Assembly: GCA_018713805.1 (NCBI GenBank) | Contig: DVOF01000102.1 | Span: forward strand, 1-10,101 | Source: Candidatus Aphodoplasma excrementigallinarum | GTDB taxonomy: Bacteria > Bacillota > Clostridia > UBA1381 > UMGS1253 | Length of the DNA: 10,101 nt | Direction: 5' to 3' | Shown here: positions 6,803 to 10,101 of the stretch, in pieces | Position numbering within the stretch: position 1 is the stretch's first letter | Layout of the letters: every line of letters begins with the position of its first letter | The notes under the pieces: generated by a model | The model's input: only the letters and a program-made list of their open reading frames with translations | Database searches by the model: none | Told to the model about the DNA's origin: nothing | Program-made: the position numbers and the translations under genes

Positions 6803-7231
6803 ATGCTTGACAGTAAACAGATACAGGAGATCATCCCGCACCGGTACCCGTTTTTGCTGGTGGACAAGGTGCTGGAGATGGGGGACGGGAAGGCAGTCGG
6901 GATCAAAAACGTGACCGTGAACGAACCGTTTTTCCAGGGGCATTTCCCGGGAAATCCCATCATGCCCGGCGTACTCATCGTTGAGGCGCTCGCGCAGGTC
7001 GGCGCGGTTTTGGCGCTGTCCATGGAGGAGAATAAGGGCAAGCTCGCCGTATTCACGAAGATGAATAACTTCAAGTTCCGGCGGCAGGTGAAGCCAGGCG
7101 ACACGCTCCGGCTTGAGATCGAGCTTGGCACGTTCCGGCACGGGATGGGCACGGCAAGCGCGAAGGCGACGGTTGACGGCGACATGGCCGCGAGCGGGGA
7201 GATCGGCTTTGCCATTGTGGAAAACCAGTAA
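6803..7231 (+). CDS. fabZ: 3-hydroxyacyl-[acyl-carrier-protein] dehydratase FabZ
   Basis: FabZ removes water from 3-hydroxyacyl-ACP to give trans-2-enoyl-ACP in each round of cytosolic type II fatty acid synthesis. The 142-residue length is normal. The hot-dog fold motifs are all present: PHRYPFLLVD near the N-terminus, NEPFFQGHFPG with catalytic His47, and PGVLIVEALAQ with catalytic Glu61; the 14-residue His-Glu spacing matches E. coli FabZ (His54, Glu68). AGGAGG (6790-6795) is 7 bases before the ATG. It is probably cotranscribed with mreB and ends at the strong hairpin at 7254. No other fatty-acid genes are in the window, so this copy lies outside a main fab cluster here. Confidence 0.96.
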   Translation: MLDSKQIQEIIPHRYPFLLVDKVLEMGDGKAVGIKNVTVNEPFFQGHFPGNPIMPGVLIVEALAQVGAVLALSMEENKGKLAVFTKMNNFKFRRQVKPGDTLRLEIELGTFRHGMGTASAKATVDGDMAASGEIGFAIVENQ

Positions 7232-7253
7232 TTGTTTTGACGGCTACACATAG

Positions 7254-7287
7254 AAAGGCCGCCGGCATGCTTTGCCAGCGGCCTTTT
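7254..7287. terminator. Intrinsic terminator between convergent genes
   Basis: AAAGGCCGC (7254-7262) and GCGGCCTTT (7278-7286) form a perfect 9-bp stem; an inner GGCA/TGCC extends it past one C-A mismatch to a 5-base loop. On the plus strand it ends in TTTT, terminating mreB-fabZ. On the minus strand the A-run gives TTTCTAT, so it may also serve the opposing gene, whose stop is only 15 bases away. Confidence 0.85.
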
Positions 7288-7301
7288 ATACGTTATAGTG
7301 G

Positions 7302-10101
7302 TTATTTCTTTTTCAGAACGGCGATCTCCGTAAGGGAATTCCATGCGTTGACACTGTTCCCTTCGCCGGAATACCGGACATATCTTGCATTTACTGCGCC
7401 GCCCGGAAAATCATATATGCCGATTTCTTCCCCGTTTGCGGTGTCCGTGCCACGCGGCGCAATGGCCTCGCTCCACGTTTCGCCGTCGGTGGAAACCTCT
7501 ATTTTGAAGGTATATGTCCTCTCTCCGCCTTGCCATGCGGCAATTCCGACCGCGTCGATCGTCTCTTCCTGACCCATGTCAAGAATCAGCCATGCGTCGT
7601 TTTCCGCCGCCCAGCGGGACTCGGGGTCGGTATCGTTATCCGACACGTTTACAGCGGGGTGGTTCTCTTCCGGCTCGGCAGAGGCCGTATGGCCCACGAC
7701 CTGCATTCTTGTATAGTCCCCGACATCCTTCAGCTCGGGCATGACAGTCGTCTGGTAGCTGTAAATCCGGTAGCGGGAGGGGTCGTCTGCGTCCGACACC
7801 TTGATTTGGATTGTGTCTGCGTAGGTTTTCCCGTAGATAACTTCAACCGCAAGCCCCTCGGCCGCCCGCGCCGTTACGGTCGGAACAGAAGTGTTGTCAA
7901 AGCGGACGCTCCTTCCGTATGTGGTGGCATGGGGGCTGAAATCTGCAATGTCCACGCCGTCGACCGCAATCATGTCGAGCACGGGCAGTTCCTGGAGCGC
8001 CCCGTCCGGAATGCTCCATTCGTCGATCGGCGTGTTGTCAAGCGGCTGCCCGGCGTCCGGGTCGTCCGCGAGGATCATCTTGCACACAACATAGTTTTCC
8101 TTGCCCGCTGTCCCCTTCAGGTAGAGCTTCTGTATCCCGTCGTTGCTCGCCTGCGCCGGGTCGTTCGGCGACGTATCGAGCGGCTTTGCGTCCATCACAC
8201 CGAATTCATAGTCCGCAATGTCGGAATCGATCATAAACTTTAACGTTTTGCCCCGCGACGTGATATAGGCCGTATTTTTGTCAACGATTTCGATTTCGGC
8301 ATTCGTCGGCGTATGCATAAACCACCAGAACTCCCGTCCCTCCTGGTTAAATTCGATCTCATCGCGTATTACACCGCTGCGCCGGTCGTCCGCGAGCATG
8401 TAGCCGCGCCGCGCCTGGTTGACCCATGTGGCGTATGCAGGCGTCATATCAAGTACGGAGTATGCGCCGCGCTCTTTGGAGACGAGCGTTTCGACCTCGG
8501 CGAAGTGGCCGAGCACCTGCCCTTCCTTGTTATCCGGGTCTATGACATACACGTTGTGCCCCTCGGGGCGGAGCCTGTAGTACGTATGCTTCAAATCGCC
8601 GAAATAGCCCGGAAGCTGATAATTGTCAGAGCCCAAATCCTGCGCCCAGCGTACGCCGCCCAAATCGAACACAAACGTACCCGTGTCGAGGTGCGAGTGG
8701 TTCGCTTCCGCTACGCCGCCGTGATAGGAGAGCCAAGCCCCCTCGTTGTCTATCCACGAATTGCGCATGGCGACAAACTCAACGCCGCGCATATAGGTAT
8801 CCTTGGGCAGATAGAAGTCCGTCCCTTTGATCGACGTATCATACCACAGCAGGTCAAAGGGGGTGGGGGTTGCAGCGCCGCCGGCAAACCGGCTCAGGCG
8901 GACGTTTGTCACACCCGGCAGATCATATTTGTTTGACAGCCAAAAATACGTGTTTGTGGTTTCGTGCGCAATCGTCGCATCATGGAAATTGTTCAGCCCA
9001 ATGCCGCCGTCGCCTGCCATGTTAAAGTAAATCGAGTTAGAAAGCCCCGGCGCTTTGGAAAGGTTAAAGTCTGTCCCGAAGCAGGCCTCCAGCGTCGAGA
9101 GCATGTTCACCGTATACGCCATCGTATATTCCCAGTATATAATCCCCTCATACCATGCGCCGTCCGGATAAAAATGATTCATCATCGTTTCCACGTCGCG
9201 GACCTGCATGGCAATCATATCGGAGCACATGTCCGGATACTGCTCAAAGATTGCAACCGCGCCCATGAGCGTGCCGCCGTTGCATACGACGTTCCAGTTT
9301 GTCTCGTTCCCCGGCGTCCACCAGCCGTTAGACCCCAGGTCGCCGTAGTAGGCGGCATAGGTCGGGACAATCCCGTATTCATAAATCTTTTGCGCCAAAA
9401 ACGCCTTCTGCTCGTCCGACCAGTAGTCGTAGAGCCAGTCGTAGCCGATTGCGAACGCACAGGTCATTTCCGCCACATCGAGGTAGTGCTGCGGGTTCCA
9501 GTCGGGGAAGTTACCCGCCGCCTCCAATACGTCGTAGAGCCCTTCGGCATAGGCTGCGTCCTTTGTCAATATGTAGGCCATAGCAAGCCGCTGCGTCCTC
9601 TGGTATACGTCGCGGGAAACGAGAAGGAGCTGGTTAGACTGGAGCGTGTAGGTGGGCGCTGCTTTGGCGAGCAGCTCGTCGGCCTCATCGATGATCTGGT
9701 CGCCCCACTGCTTCACGTCCGCGTCGTTTGCATAGTTGTATACCACCCGGTCGTAAATCTCTTGATTGATCATAACGCGCGGGTGTACGTCCTGGTTGTA
9801 AGTGTCAAAGAGCGCTTTGATCTGCTCTTTGTCGGGGCGGTCGTACAAAAGGTAATCGTTAATAATGTCCGCATTTTCCTCCGTAATTTCGTACGGTTCG
9901 TCCGATATTACGATAATGCCCCTGTCGTCCCACGCCACGTTTTTGCCGAGGATTTCCTCGCAAAGGGCGCGGAGCGGGAGAAACGTCCTGTCGTTTGTAA
10001 TTCTTGCCGGGACGTCGAGCGTGTATATGCTGCCGTCGGGCAGGACCATTTCCGTAGAGTCAATTACAATTTTGGCCGTACCGTCGATCGTTACGGTCTG
10101 C
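7302..10101 (-). CDS. Surface heparinase II/III-like polysaccharide lyase with stalk and F5/8 C domains (5' partial)
   Basis: The gene runs leftward to TAA at 7304-7302 and is open to the window edge, so the start and any signal peptide are missing; at least 932 residues are present. The ATG at 10049 is unlikely to be the start because a domain continues upstream of it. Counting from that Met: residues before 1 to about 55 resemble a copper amine oxidase N-terminal-like 'stalk' domain (LDVPARITNDRTFLPLRALCE...VAWDD), common in secreted clostridial proteins. About 60-370 is an alpha-helical toroid as in alginate/heparin lyases (NETNWNVVCNGGT near 248, PDGAWYEGIIYWEY near 295). About 420-665 is a heparinase II/III beta-sandwich with the signature NHSHLDTGTFVFDLGGVRWAQDLG (His451, His453). 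About 690-775 is an Ig/cadherin-like linker. About 780-912 is an F5/8 type C (discoidin) sugar-binding domain. It should cleave uronic-acid polysaccharides by beta-elimination outside the cell; the substrate and PL family cannot be named. It converges on fabZ. Confidence 0.85.
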   Translation of the reverse strand, partial: QTVTIDGTAKIVIDSTEMVLPDGSIYTLDVPARITNDRTFLPLRALCEEILGKNVAWDDRGIIVISDEPYEITEENADIINDYLLYDRPDKEQIKALFDTYNQDVHPRVMINQEIYDRVVYNYANDADVKQWGDQIIDEADELLAKAAPTYTLQSNQLLLVSRDVYQRTQRLAMAYILTKDAAYAEGLYDVLEAAGNFPDWNPQHYLDVAEMTCAFAIGYDWLYDYWSDEQKAFLAQKIYEYGIVPTYAAYYGDLGSNGWWTPGNETNWNVVCNGGTLMGAVAIFEQYPDMCSDMIAMQVRDVETMMNHFYPDGAWYEGIIYWEYTMAYTVNMLSTLEACFGTDFNLSKAPGLSNSIYFNMAGDGGIGLNNFHDATIAHETTNTYFWLSNKYDLPGVTNVRLSRFAGGAATPTPFDLLWYDTSIKGTDFYLPKDTYMRGVEFVAMRNSWIDNEGAWLSYHGGVAEANHSHLDTGTFVFDLGGVRWAQDLGSDNYQLPGYFGDLKHTYYRLRPEGHNVYVIDPDNKEGQVLGHFAEVETLVSKERGAYSVLDMTPAYATWVNQARRGYMLADDRRSGVIRDEIEFNQEGREFWWFMHTPTNAEIEIVDKNTAYITSRGKTLKFMIDSDIADYEFGVMDAKPLDTSPNDPAQASNDGIQKLYLKGTAGKENYVVCKMILADDPDAGQPLDNTPIDEWSIPDGALQELPVLDMIAVDGVDIADFSPHATTYGRSVRFDNTSVPTVTARAAEGLAVEVIYGKTYADTIQIKVSDADDPSRYRIYSYQTTVMPELKDVGDYTRMQVVGHTASAEPEENHPAVNVSDNDTDPESRWAAENDAWLILDMGQEETIDAVGIAAWQGGERTYTFKIEVSTDGETWSEAIAPRGTDTANGEEIGIYDFPGGAVNARYVRYSGEGNSVNAWNSLTEIAVLKKK

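Noticed and set aside
7530..8243. Plus-strand open frame inside the heparinase-like gene
   Set aside because: It is antisense to the domain-bearing reading frame and has no family motif or convincing ribosome binding site.

Overview
The window looks like a moderately GC-rich (GC-leaning at third codon positions), Gram-positive anaerobe-type genome, most likely an uncultured member of the Clostridia or a related Firmicutes class. The reasons are clear AGGAGG-type ribosome binding sites, sigma-A-type promoters, an MreB/Mbl gene placed directly before fabZ (a neighbourhood that recalls Bacillus subtilis mbl...fabZ), and a cell-surface 'stalk domain' (copper amine oxidase N-terminal-like) protein. 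The genus cannot be fixed from sequence reading alone.

Layout: positions 1-152 are an AT-rich intergenic region with a promoter and two perfect short palindromes. Positions 153-5546 hold three co-directional, closely spaced genes: a type IIA topoisomerase B subunit (ParE/GyrB-like), its A subunit (ParC/GyrA-like), and prfB for release factor 2. The prfB gene is split by the classic programmed +1 frameshift (CTT TGA C), so its true coding region begins at 4424, upstream of the long open frame. Positions 5547-5675 contain a near-perfect consensus promoter followed at once by a terminator-like hairpin, forming the leader of mreB (5676-6767). fabZ (6803-7231) follows. A strong hairpin terminator at 7254-7287 separates this rightward block from a large leftward gene (7302 to beyond 10101), which encodes a multidomain surface polysaccharide-lyase-like protein: stalk domain, heparinase II/III-like catalytic region, beta-sandwich linker and C-terminal F5/8 type C (discoidin) domain. 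Its start lies outside the window.

Functionally the rightward genes are housekeeping: DNA topology and chromosome decatenation, UGA/UAA translation termination, cell-shape control and fatty-acid elongation. The leftward gene is an accessory, secreted carbohydrate-active protein. I see no CRISPR array, tRNA, rRNA, transposase or phage gene. The most notable points are the divergent topoisomerase pair (altered catalytic-site and quinolone-pocket residues), the variant prfB recoding site, and the promoter-plus-hairpin leader of mreB.
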